64,000 nt of DNA from Nematopogon swammerdamellus. Taxonomy: Eukaryota > Arthropoda > Insecta > Lepidoptera > Adelidae. The notes under the pieces were generated by a model. That model made no database searches. It saw only the letters and a list, made by a program, of their open reading frames with translations, and was not told the origin of the DNA. Shown piece by piece: positions 54,265-64,000 of this stretch. How positions within the stretch are numbered: the stretch's first letter is position 1; every line of letters starts with the position of its first letter. The translations under genes and the position numbers were made by a program. The stretch covers positions 5,033,142 to 5,097,141 of the forward strand of contig OX336351.1 of the NCBI GenBank assembly GCA_946902875.1, written 5' to 3'.

Positions 54265-54475
54265 TTCTTGGCAGCCACAGCCAGTTCAGGAAAAAAGAAA
54301 TTTAAATATTTAATAAATTAATGATACATTAATTAAAGCGATATCGGTGACAAAATTTATTTACTGTAATTTACAGTAAATAAATTTTGTCACCGATATC
54401 GCTTTAATTAATTTATCATTAATTTATTAAATATTTAAATTTCTTTTTTCCTGAACTGGCTATGGCTGCCAAGAA
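54265..54475. other. 211-bp near-perfect palindrome
   Basis: Two 105-bp arms meet at a single T (54370). I count two mismatches between them (near 54278 and 54333). Outer ends are 'ttcttggcagcc' and 'ggctgccaagaa', and the centre is 'ttactgtaatttacagtaa'. No target duplication is evident beyond AT-rich bases. It may be a foldback MITE or a DNA palindrome from inverted duplication. Confidence 0.92.
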
Positions 54476-55480
54476 TATTTCTTTTTATTTTGAAAGCATA
54501 CATTTCTTGAATTAAAATAGAAAATGAGTTATATCAAGAGAATAAATAATCTTATTCTGAATCACTTACTCTCTTACATCAAAAAGTAATTTTAGTCTAT
54601 TCTAGAAGTGAAAAACTCCATTCAAAATTATGGTTTAATAAAAACAAAACAAATTATTTTATTATAATAATACCATTTACTCTGTATAACACTGAATATA
54701 TTCAGTTGAAATACAATTAATTTTATTTCAAAATTAAAAAAATTTCATTGAAGAAATCAATTCATTAAAACAAAATATAAACTTTTTATTTTTAAATTGG
54801 CAAAGTTTTAATTCAAGTTTTAAATTAATTGCCTGAAGAAAATCTTTGTGTCACTTTAGCAATACATTTTCTTAGAATAAGAAATTTAATGTTTGCTTTA
54901 AGTTGACGAACGTCCACATTGAAGAACAGATAATCTTATTCCAAGTAAATGTAGCATTATAATGATAATAACATATACTCTATACAACACTGAATATCTT
55001 CAGTTGAAATACAGTAAATTTTATTTCAAATTCATAATATATGTATTGGAAGAAATCAGTTCATTAAAACAATATATCAAATGTTTATTTTGAAGTTCAC
55101 AAAGTTTTAATGCAGGATTCAATATATTTCACTTTAATATTATATTTTCTTAGAATAAGAAGTGTAGTGTTTACTTTCAAGTTAACGAACTTTTAAATTG
55201 AATAGGTCATTATTAGATGGATTCCAGTAGAAAATTGCATTGAGATTATAATATTCTTATATTTACACGGTGGTAATTTCAATGGTAGAGAAGCTTGATC
55301 TCTCAAAGAAAGAATATAATTACTTGTAGTAATGCAAGAATTTCAAGAATATAATTATTTAATTTTAAGTAAATGATTGTTTTCCGAGTATTGAAATCGC
55401 GCATTCACTTAGACCAATGCAATTTGCTTTATTTCGAGCAATCCTTTTTTTCCGTGCACAGAGATACTCTGCACCCTTTT
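54476..55480. repeat. Diverged tandem units, period about 386 bp
   Basis: 'ataatcttattc' (54546, 54930), 'actctgtataacactgaata' / 'actctatacaacactgaata', 'ttcagttgaaatacaat', 'agaaatcaattcattaaaac' and 'ttttcttagaataagaa' recur in order. A third partial unit follows 55205. AT-rich satellite-like DNA. Confidence 0.65.
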
Positions 55481-55624
55481 GTTGTTAATAATAATAATTC
55501 ACTTTAGGCCTCTTAATGTGTGGCCTGAGCGGGCTTATTGCCTTAGACAATTTCCGCTAGTCAACCCGGTAGATGACATTGGGCTTTTGAGAACCCATCT
55601 GCTCTCTAAATACGTAGATTCTTT

Positions 55625-55720
55625 GTCGCACCGCTATGGTGTGGAACTGTCTTTCAGCGAGTGTATTTCCCGTATCCATTAATCTGGGTGTCTTCAAAAG
55701 TCGTATTAACAGGGTAGACA
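55625..55720 (+). pseudogene. CR1-like LINE C-terminal piece
   Basis: One frame reads 'VWNCLSASVFPVSINLGVFK' and 'SRINRV', matching the VWN.LP..VFP...LG.FK.R.NR motif. A second stretch at 55785-55850 ('WVFKRRLNKLDDDLL') repeats the end of the motif after a hairpin. Confidence 0.65.
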
Positions 55721-55736
55721 GCTTAGCAACAGTCCG

Positions 55737-55777
55737 CAAATCTGCTGGCATGGCGCTTAGCCATGCCAGCAGATTTG
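55737..55777. other. 18-bp perfect hairpin
   Basis: 'aaatctgctggcatggc' and 'gccatgccagcagattt' around the loop GCTTA. It lies between two copies of the CR1-like motif. Confidence 0.85.
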
Positions 55778-55848
55778 TGATTTGCGATTTGTGTCTTTCG
55801 GTGAGTGGGTCTTCAAAAGGCGTCTCAACAAATTAGACGACGACCTTT

Positions 55849-56190
55849 TGTTTTTTTTTTTATGTAATCCGGTATGGGTGGCTGAGTCGGAGGGGCCAAA
55901 GCGCATGCTCCGACCAGCCAGTATCACCTCCGAGAAGGTCGGTACCCCGTATATTATTTCTCTATGGTCGGTACCATACCGGAGACTACCCTGGATTGCT
56001 GGCTATACTGGAATAGAGGAGAACACAGCCGAGGCTGCTATGCGGCCATCTTACATCCAGTACGGCGGTACCAACCCAGTCGGCTACAATTTAGAGCCTA
56101 CCACCTAGTGAGGGGCAAGTGAAGGGACCTACAGTTTTACACCGGTTCCGAACGGTGAAGCAGTAGGTGTAGGGCATGCACGTAAATTTT
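55849..56190 (-). mobile_element. Family B SINE without head
   Basis: T run, 'atgtaatccggtatgggtgg' through to 'tgcacgtaaatttt'. An internal 32-bp duplication around 'ggtcggtacc' (55937-55980) distinguishes it. Confidence 0.78.
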
Positions 56191-56270
56191 CGTAGGTCTA
56201 ATAGCTGGCGTGGTGCTATTACTGAGCGCGGTTTCACGATGAGGTACTGCTGTTGGCAGGGAGTTGTATC

Positions 56271-56762
56271 ATCAATACTAATAATAAATCTGTAAGGGAT
56301 GGTCATGGAGTAAGTTATTTTGTTTTATGAGATACTGCGTTTGCAGACTCTATGTATGATACTAAAACTAAATTGACCATTTTTTAGAAATATTTTCTGC
56401 ACGTATGTTTGTTCCTCCATAACTCTTAAACCGATCATTCGATTTTGACGCAACTTAATACAAGTACATTTAGCTATACGTGGCACTAGGATAGGCTAAA
56501 TTCAGTTCCGGTTATGCTAAGATGTGGCTCTCATACAAACCGAATTGTTCCGCGCGCCGAAATAAAGTTACGCCGACGGGCTTACTTTTTTTATGGAAAC
56601 TGACACGATTGGCTACATCGCCTACTACATCAATGACTTCACCCCATAACACCGGGTGAACTAGATGCCATGTCAGTACTTACCTTCAAATTTACATCTC
56701 TTACTTTCTTATTTTTAAATACGAATTTGACGCGAGCGAAGCCGCGAGCAAAAGCTATATAA
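56271..56762 (-). mobile_element. Helitron-like element F with SINE scrap
   Basis: Starts 'atactaataataaatctgta' and ends 'gcgagcgaagccgcgagcaa' and 'aagct'. 56583-56690 is a 3' piece of family C in minus orientation ('atggaaactgacacgattgg'). Confidence 0.7.
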
Positions 56763-59233
56763 AATTATAGTAAAATCCTCGTTACATTAAACAATAAAAA
56801 AGTACGAGGTTATTATTACCCGGCGCAGCTTTCGAGAGAAAGCTTTAATGAAAAGAAACTGAAGTTGAACGCAGCCCGTGCTGAAAAAGGCTCCGGCGGA
56901 GTCATCCGTGCAAAGTAAGGAGGCTGTATTCAATTGTGAGGCTCGACGAAAGGACGACCATAATCGTAACTAGCCGGTGTGGAGGATAGGGTTGTGTGTA
57001 GGAGTAACTATTATGGCCCCTTGCGCTACGATCCAACCGTCCAAGTACTGGGTTTCTACTGGCTTACTATGTCACTGGAATGTGCTCGTTGAATCTATGT
57101 AGTGCTTCCTAGAATGTAGGTAGTTAAACTAGGTATATTGCCAACAAGTTCCAGAATTCCGGCAATAATAAAATTACCTTTTGACTCAGCTAAAATAGGG
57201 TAAACATCTCAACAGATTTACATGTGGTTTTCATTCATGAAATACGTTTTCGGGAAGTTCATAGGTTGTTAACGTGGCCGTTTATGGTTAAATGTGGTTT
57301 TCAAATGTTTAACTCAGATTTAAAAGGTCGCGTAGTCTCAGGAAAAATACTATGATTTTTTTTTGCATTTCTATATTACCATCATTCATTTTGGCGAAAA
57401 TAAATAAATCTGAAACACTGACTAGTCGAAAAGGCAGAATAAATTCCTATAAATTCATATAATAATCAAAATAATATCTTTGTATCTTTTCTAGTGTAGA
57501 GAAAACTATTTAAATATCACATGATTCTTGTTTGTGGGATTCGATTCGAACCACTTGTTCGCCACACTAACCCTAGATAGAAAGAAAGAAAGAAATTTTT
57601 TATTGTTCATACATAATAGAGTACCTTTCAAATGATCCCTGTTTCCCAAAATAGGATTCCCTGAGCTAATGGGCAACAGGGTCTCTCATCCGTTCTTTCA
57701 CTTACACTTATCTGCCTACTGTACATTACATAAGATTACAGCTTTGTTCCGTTGTTTGTAAACATTCTACTGAGTGTAATAACCCTCCCCCTATACCTAT
57801 TGTTTTTTTATAGTTATTAAAGGCAGGATTATCAAAAATCAACTCTATAGTTCTATAACAACTAGAATATAAAGAATCGAAATATGGCCAGCGTATAGCT
57901 TTCAAGTGATCTCTAGGTTTGTCAGAAACAGTGTCGCTAATTCGTACACATAATTCCTGTAAAATGGACCCAATTATTACTTCCTTTTAGGAAGCCGTTG
58001 TGTACCGTAATAACTCAGAGTACTAACTCTCATTTCCTAAATCTATTCTATTAAATTTTAATATCAACATTAAAACACTTACTAACCTAATTGCTCATTC
58101 ATCTATAGTCATTAAACCCTTCTGGTTTCCCTTTGTGTTCTGTGTGCACGCTTCGACAGCACGCTCACGCGCCTCGCTTGCGAGCTTGTGTGACCCGCCA
58201 AAATTCGAAATGAAAAGTGTTCTGATGTTTGTGTTATTGTTATTATTAAATTTTGATCAATGTATTACTTGTTAGCTTAATTTTGTTGTGCTATTCAATA
58301 GATGAAATCTATTGTTTTATATTTTCTTCTATATTTTAGGACTTCAACAATACATACTTTTATTGAATCCCCCCTGAAGGGGTTTGTGGAACTGGCTCCA
58401 CTAAATTCGTATGGACCCTCTGTCCATACGATATTTATCCATCGCCAGTCCCCGTGACTCCCAACGCAGATAAATTTGTACTTAAGTTACAAATTTATTA
58501 TTTGTTCCTAGGAGTCCCCGTTTTCTAATCTGTACAAAATATACATCTTCAGACAGATTTACCAATTTAACCTCGTAGTGTTATGTTGGAGTTCAAAAGA
58601 TATTCTTTTGTCCTCCCTAAAGGCAGAAGTGTATGCTTTTAATTGTGAGTGTATAGTGTATATGTTCTGGTTTACATTTCTGTGGCTATCTATTGATATA
58701 CCTACAGAAATTGTTTTATTCCAAATGATGCGGTCAGGGGTCCACCTTTCACCGAAATCAATTAGGAATATTTTCTTAAGGGATTATTAAAATTGTGTGC
58801 TGGTCATAATCTATATAACCTATACAGGTATGTTTAAACCTGCTTTACGCAGTCTCCCTACGTGCTAAAACGTAACTAGCCAGAATGTTGCATGTGCATA
58901 TATATTACAAAATTTACCTTTGAATTCCACTATCCTAACCGGTCTGACACGATTCACTAAAATCACCTTAAATAAAACACCATTACAAATAGAATAGCGT
59001 AAAATAATAAACTCAAACGAAACCACAACACCCGCCACTGAATCTAATCGCGAAGTTAACACTTAATAAAAATATACTTTTATATCAAAATACGGTAAAA
59101 CCACTGATTTTACATATTTAAATTCGACATATTTTTTAATAATTACGCGTGGTTCAAACACTCTTATATACGTAGGATTTACGAATTTAAAGATCGGGTT
59201 TTGTTTCTTTTAATCTTCTCTATATTTTAAAAT
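56763..59233. other. Long stretch without a recognised gene
   Basis: Contains 'aatgaaaagaaactgaagtt' (56847), part of a common repeat, (agaa)n at 57580-57597, and a hairpin of 'taaatttgta' / 'tacaaattta' around 58470-58500. A 70-aa frame at 58578 has no domain. Confidence 0.4.
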
Positions 59234-60215
59234 ACCTTCCCAATGTACTAGTCCTCATGGTAGGCCAGTTCGGACATAGTGTCATTGTAAAAGTTCTTTG
59301 GAAGTCCTTCCATCACCAGTCAAGATTCCAGAATCCAGCTCAACCTTTATCCAGAACTCAAAAGGCTCAAAAAGAACATCCAAAATATAATTCGCAACCT
59401 AGTTGAAAATTCCTATATCACCCCCAAAATTACAAAATCCAGCTCAACCTTCATTTGCAACTCCGAAAGCTTTACAGAAATTCCCACACTAAAATTCACG
59501 AATCAAACAAACTATATTCACTGACTTCCTTTATGTGCGTGAAATTTATGATCAGGTCACAGTCCATTATATTTTAATATAAAATAAAACCTTCCCAATG
59601 TACCAGTCCTCATGGTAGGCCAGTTCGGACATAGTGTCATTGTAAAAGTTCTTTGGAAGTCCTTCCATCACCAGTCAAGATTCCAGAATCCAGCTCGACC
59701 TTCATCCAGAACTCAAAAGGCTCAAAAAGAACATCCAAAATATTTTCCGTAAAACTAGTTGAAAACTCCTATATCACCCCCAAAATTACAAAATCCAGCT
59801 CAACCTTCATTTGCAACTCCGAAAGCTTTACAGAAATTCCCACACTAAAATTTACGAAACAAACAAACTTTATTCACCGGTTTCTTTACAAAATCATTTA
59901 TGAACTAAGAAAACCTTCCCAATGTACCAGTCCTCATGGTAGGCCAGTTCGGACATAGTGTCATTGTAAAAGTTCTTTGAAAGTCCTTCCATCACCAGTC
60001 AAGATTCCAGAATCCAGCTCGACCTTCATCCAGAACTCAAAAGGCTCAAAAAGAACATCCAAAATATTTTCCGTAAAACTAGTTGAAAACTCCTATATAA
60101 CCCCCAAAATTACAAAATCCAGCTCAACCTTCATTTGCAACTCCGAAAGCTTTACAGAAATTCCCACACTAATATTCACGAAATTAAACTAATTTCATTC
60201 ACCGGGTTTTTTTTA
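59234..60215 (+). repeat. Three-unit tandem repeat, ~270-bp core
   Basis: Units begin 'accttcccaatgta' at 59234, 59589 and 59913, so the periods are 355 and 324 bp with a highly conserved core and variable AT-rich spacer. Within the core, 'aatccagctc.accttcat' occurs twice about 120 bp apart, so the unit is itself a decayed duplication. The open frames at 59653 and 59977 are one sequence repeated. Confidence 0.88.
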
Positions 60216-60229
60216 CCAAATTCATTTAC

Positions 60230-60366
60230 TAAGAAAACCCAATCAAAAATACACGCGAGCGAAGCCGAGTGAAATTATTCACTAGGAAAACCCAATCGAA
60301 AATACACGCGAGCGAAGCCGAGCGATACTTCTTTCCCGAACTTATTCGAAAACTCACGCGAGCGGA
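60230..60366 (+). repeat. Short tandem of 'acacgcgagcgaagccgag'
   Basis: 'aaaacccaatc.aaaataca' followed by 'cgcgagcgaagccgag' occurs twice, and 'actcacgcgagcggagc' once more. It links the two satellite blocks. Confidence 0.75.
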
Positions 60367-60479
60367 GCAGTACTAACTTTCGTACCTGGGCTCTCGCTAA
60401 ATACGCACGACCGTCTCCTTCGACTCCCAAAACAGACTGAACTCCCCACGCTCCCCTCCCTCTCCTTTTATAATCTTTC

Positions 60480-60745
60480 CTCGTGTCACAATCCTGACAC
60501 GCAGGAACAAATCGAACGGTGGCCTCCTAGTATGGCCATGACACGTTCGTGTCACGGAGCGCAATTTTGTATGGAGATTGAATTTTGATTTTTAGTATGG
60601 GCTGGACACGTTTGTGTCACGCAGGAACAAATCGATCGGCTGCCTCGTAGTATGGCCGTGTCACGTTTCTGTCCGGACTCGTAATTTTGTATGGAGGATA
60701 ATTTTATGATTTTAGTATGAACTGGACACGTTTGTGACACGATAT
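60480..60745. repeat. 119-bp palindrome-bearing repeat, left block
   Basis: Two-plus units of 'gtcacgcaggaacaaatcga' ... 'tagtatggccgtgtcacgtt' ... 'ttgtatggag'. 'atgacacgttcgtgtcac' at 60538-60555 is near-palindromic. Confidence 0.85.
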
Positions 60746-61559
60746 AAATTCGATTTTGGAGGGAAAACAAACCCTCTTCGTACCTTCCACATGGTACCTA
60801 AAGCTGTTTCGCTCGTCAGCGATGCGCTTTACCTCTACTTCGGTGGTTTTAACACCACTTCCCCGCACCCATTGTGCATCTCCGCATGCAGAGAACTGTT
60901 GCTTTTGTTATATAAATTAATTGATGTTATTACATGTGCTCTATTAATAAGTCGACTTTTTAGCGCCATGACGGAGTGTTTTATTTATATATTTTTGTTT
61001 AATTTTGTATATATATTAATTTCTGTACATACGTGATACCATATTCCGTGTTTGCTAATGCTAGTCATGTACGGAACCTGGACACGCAGAAACCAATCGA
61101 AATCTCCTTACCATAGTCGTGTTTTATTCATGTCAGGACACGAATCCATTCCTTCATACTAACATCGCTTGACGAAAACCCCTCCCGCACCGCTTGACAA
61201 ATTACCTCAGGTCGCTCCGCCTCGCCCCGCGGCCCACGCGCGCCCGCAGCTCGGTAATACCTCGCCCCTTGTCTTGTTTACCTCATACCTCTCTCCGCCC
61301 CGCGCGCACGCTCCAACGGATATTTATTTGAATATTTATGCGTAAAATGAATGTTGGCGTTATACTCAATGAAGCGATGTTTTGTTTTATTTAATGATTT
61401 TGTTTAATAACTGGTACTTTGTTTATAAACTCTTCCCTTTATAAAATGTTTAGTGTTTTAGTTTGAATCACTAATAAATAATTATTAAAATAATTTTAGA
61501 CCCTGTGCGATATCTTCACACAGATCACGAAACTTCAAATTCCCATAAACTCCGTCATG
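60746..61559. other. Spacer within the satellite region
   Basis: GC-rich 61140-61320 and an AT-rich 61321-61500. The layout (GC-rich, then AT-rich with 'ttaatgattttgtttaataa') is echoed at 62170-62640, suggesting a larger unit of about 1 kb. The 100-aa frame at 60734 is not supported as a gene. Confidence 0.45.
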
Positions 61560-62170
61560 TCCAGATTCCAGACACGCAGGAACAAATAGACCAGCGACCT
61601 CATAGTATGGCCGTGTCACATTCGTGTCCTGACACAAATTTAGTATGGAGATAAAATTGAATCATTAGTATGGACTCGACACGAATCGGACACGCAGGAA
61701 CAAATCGAACGGCGCCCTCTTAGTATGGCCGTGACACGTTCTTGACACGCAGGAACAAAGCGCTCGGTTGCCTCGTAGTATGGCCGTGACACGTTCGTGT
61801 CACAGAGCGAAATTTCGTATGGAGATAGAATTTAATTTTTAGTATGGGCTGGACACGGTTGTGACACGCAGGAACAAATCGAACGGTGGTCTCGTAGTAT
61901 GGCCGTGACACGTTCGTGTCACAGCGCGAAATTTTGTATGGAGATAGAATTTAATTTTTAGTATGGGCTGGACACGGTTGTGACACGCAGGAACAAATCG
62001 AACGGTGGTCTCGTAGTATGGCCGTGTCACATTCGTGTCCTGATACTATTTTAGTATGGAGATAAAATTAGATTATTAGTATGGGCTCGACACGAATTGG
62101 ACACACAGGAACAAATCGAACCGTAGCTCCACAGTATGGCCATGACACATTCGTGTCCTGACAATAATTC
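61560..62170. repeat. 119-bp palindrome-bearing repeat, right block
   Basis: 'cgcaggaacaaa' recurs at about 61574, 61692, 61748, 61868 and 61987, and once more as 'cacaggaacaaa' at 62104. Spacing is 118-120 bp apart from one 54-bp half-unit. GTGACACG-TT-CGTGTCAC is perfect at 61786-61803 and 61905-61922. The repeated minus-strand frames ('HGHTTR', 'PACHNRVQPILK') are by-products. Confidence 0.9.
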
Positions 62171-62766
62171 ATTCTTTCATACTATCAACTCGCAGCGAAA
62201 TAATCACTACTCGCGCTCCTTGACTCGCTACCTCAAGCCGCGCTTCCAACGGCGTGATGATACCACGATCTCCGTCCCCGCGCCCGCAAGACGCGCGTCT
62301 TCTTACCTCACCTCTCCGCTGTTTCGTACGCGCCCATGTCTTGTTCCCCTCTCACCGCGTGTCAGGATTACCTCATGCTACCTTCCCCGCCTCGGCGCTC
62401 TATAGTGTTTTATATGCGAACCAACTGATGTTATTATATTTCTTGTTTGTCTAATTGCGCGTCGTATTGTAATGGCCGTTCGCGCCATTTTATTTCTTAG
62501 TGGAGTGTGCAGTCACGCTTGAATTTATTAGGTGATTAGTTAAATTGTAATATAAATTATTTTGTTAATGTTTTAATGAAACGTTTTGATGTTCTATATT
62601 TTAGCTTTGAATTACTATTGACTATATATTTATATTTTTTACCTTGTGTGATTCCATCACATGAGTATGTAGGTATAGGTAAGTAACTTGAATTTTTACA
62701 TGCTAGTAGCTACCTGCCATCTGACTAGACGAAAACTTAAACAGGGAGTGTACCTACCCACCTAAT
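62171..62766. other. No gene; GC-rich then AT-rich
   Basis: Overlapping frames at 62136-62454 have no domain. The layout parallels 61140-61500. Confidence 0.4.
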
Positions 62767-63158
62767 GTATACAGGGTGGTTATTCTTCACATTTTAGGGA
62801 TTTTAACTTTATACCATTGGCATCACTAAATTGTTTATGGCAATAACATTATTGTAGGTAGGTCGAAAACTTCATGAGTAGAGAAAAAAAATCCTTTTCC
62901 TGACCTACCTCCATATCATATTCACATTCACATACAATCAACCTGACTTGCAACAACCAACCTGTGACAAAGGGAAATTAATCATATTATTCGGAGCAAG
63001 AAGCATTCAAGAGACATTCCATACAAGAAAGGGTCGACCCTGGAAACTACCGAAACCGTAAGCAGAAATAACGACAGAATCACACCTATGGAATGAAACT
63101 AAGGTCAGAAATCCAATCATCATACAGTCCACTTTTCAACGTTCCAAATCACCATTTT
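62767..63158 (+). repeat. Probable 5' LTR region of BEL/Pao element
   Basis: The primer-binding site at 63159 fixes the right edge of the LTR at about 63155. The left edge is not proven. 'tgtatacagggtggttatt' at 62767 is one possible TG start. The 3' LTR lies outside the window. Confidence 0.35.
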
Positions 63159-63176
63159 TGGTCCTTCGAGCCGGAT
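63159..63176 (+). promoter_or_regulatory. tRNA-Tyr primer-binding site
   Basis: 'tggtccttcgagccggat' is complementary to the last 18 bases of eukaryotic tRNA-Tyr (…ATCCGGCTCGAAGGA plus CCA). It sits 22 bp before the gag ATG, where reverse transcription of an LTR element is primed. Confidence 0.75.
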
Positions 63177-63198
63177 TTGTTTTATGCCATAAAATACC

Positions 63199-64000
63199 AT
63201 GAAAAAATACCTTTTACCGAAAACTTCACAGAAAATACGAGAATATGCGGATCGTAGGATCAAAAATGGTGCCTTTGTGGAATATAAGTTAGCGAAAAAC
63301 AATTTAAGTGCGTTATACGATGTTTCGGTAGTGGCAAACCTCAAAGACAGTGATGTAAACATTCGAAATATTTTTCGCGCAAGGTATACGGACATTGAAC
63401 AGTACAAGGCAGACTTCACTAAGGCTCATGTTTCCCTTGAAACCAAGGCAGGGAAAGAGTTTGATTATGAACAACATCAAAAGGATTACGACGAGTTTAT
63501 GAACAAGTTCTATTCCATAAAGGTATGTTATGAGGATTGTTTTGGCAACACGCGTGACAGGTTAGGCACAGTCAAAAGTGAATCAAGCAGTAATTCAAAC
63601 TGTCTGCAACTACCAAAGTTAAAGTTGCCTCAGTTCAACGGTGATGTTACACAGTGGCTAAGCTTCAAGTCAATATATGGTGGTTTAATTCATGACAATG
63701 CTAGTCTCAGTTCAGTTCAGAAGATGCACTATCTGGTGAGTAGTTTAGGCGGAGATGCAGCAAATTTAGTAAGGCATTTGCAAATCAGTGATGGTAATTA
63801 CATTGTGGCGTACGACCTACTAACAAAAAGGTTCGACAATAAGCGGCTTATAGCGGATACTCACTTGGACATATTGTTGAGTTTGCCGAACATTCAATCA
63901 AAGGTGAACACTAACTTGCGTCAGTGTGTAGACAATCTGAAGGAAAATCTCAGGGCATTGGAGACGCTCGACATGCCTGTGAAGGAGTGGAGCTTCATCC
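63199..64000 (+). CDS. BEL/Pao-type retrotransposon gag, 5' part
   Basis: ATG at 63199, with an in-frame TAA just upstream (63190-63192), begins a frame open to the window edge (267 codons). The first ~130 residues are charged and helical ('DRRIKNGAFVEYKLAKNN', 'FDYEQHQKDYDEF'). From about residue 138, 'LPKLKLPQFNGDVTQWLSFK' starts a DUF1759-type gag domain, the Pao gag signature ('LP...LP.F.G....W..F...F'). Later parts of the same domain are 'MHYLVSSLGGDAANLVRHL' and 'YDLLTKRFDNKRLI'. Capsid-like Gag packages the element RNA. Protease, RT, RNase H and integrase should follow beyond 64000. No stop or frameshift is seen, so this element may be young. Confidence 0.9.
   Translation, partial: MKKYLLPKTSQKIREYADRRIKNGAFVEYKLAKNNLSALYDVSVVANLKDSDVNIRNIFRARYTDIEQYKADFTKAHVSLETKAGKEFDYEQHQKDYDEFMNKFYSIKVCYEDCFGNTRDRLGTVKSESSSNSNCLQLPKLKLPQFNGDVTQWLSFKSIYGGLIHDNASLSSVQKMHYLVSSLGGDAANLVRHLQISDGNYIVAYDLLTKRFDNKRLIADTHLDILLSLPNIQSKVNTNLRQCVDNLKENLRALETLDMPVKEWSFI

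Noticed and set aside
61720..62030. Repeated 63-aa minus-strand proteins
   Set aside because: The same satellite unit translated twice; frames do not extend across all units.
60480..62170. CRISPR-like array
   Set aside because: Units are contiguous 119-bp satellite copies without unique spacers, in a eukaryotic genome.

Overview
The window looks like nuclear DNA from a moth or butterfly, in a stretch built almost entirely of transposable elements. The lepidopteran signature rests on recognised repeat families: the interspersed repeat with 'ccaagtgcgagtcg' at one end and a (gacg)n/(gaca)n tract at the other; elements ending in 'gcgagcgaagccgcgggc'; 3' tails built on 'atgcc...ggcat' hairpins; foldbacks ending 'gaagtcggtt'; RTE, CR1-like, Jockey-like and RNase-H-bearing LINE remnants; and a short (TTAGG)12 tract. 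No complete host gene is visible. The only long intact reading frame is retrotransposon gag, at the right edge (63199-64000). No CRISPR array, bacterial operon or rRNA gene is present.

Layout. 1-957 is repeat debris. 958-4802 is a complete, young, non-autonomous LTR element: 369-bp LTRs that differ at one base, a 3.1-kb interior without gag-pol, and a 4-bp TATA target duplication. 5-15 kb is a mosaic of SINE-like repeats, RTE and CR1 fragments and terminal-inverted-repeat elements (MITEs), including a three-deep nest at 6.6-7.4 kb. 15.5-17 kb is a symmetrical element with opposed arrays of a 67-bp repeat around a reverse-transcriptase C-terminal remnant. 18-41 kb is dominated by three SINE families that share modules. 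One has a 5S rRNA-like head. One has a Ser/Leu-like tRNA head. One carries a 'ccccgtgcatgtcgt' segment. MITEs, perfect foldbacks and a Jockey-like remnant are mixed in. 41-49 kb adds palindromes, an unrecognised open frame, Helitron-like elements and tandem repeats. 49-56 kb holds the TTAGG tract, a 24-base C run, candidate host exons, an RNase-H LINE remnant, a C2H2 zinc-finger piece fused to a reverse-transcriptase fragment, and a 211-bp near-perfect palindrome. 59-62 kb is satellite-like: a ~270-bp core in three copies and a ~119-bp repeat that carries an 18-bp palindrome. 63.1-64 kb is the 5' end of a BEL/Pao retrotransposon with a tRNA-Tyr primer-binding site.

Candidate host sequence is small: a splice-flanked 181-bp exon at 39401-39581 (-), a possible first exon at 51358-51432 (+) and the zinc-finger piece at 53767-53865 (-). 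The nesting, the number of truncated copies and the lack of genes fit heterochromatin, for example a W chromosome or piRNA-source region. That is inference; no sex-linkage or expression evidence can be read from the sequence.

Element boundaries are read by eye and may be off by a few bases. Family names such as Helitron-like, piggyBac-type or Tc1/mariner-type are assigned from termini and target sites, not from transposase genes, which are absent.
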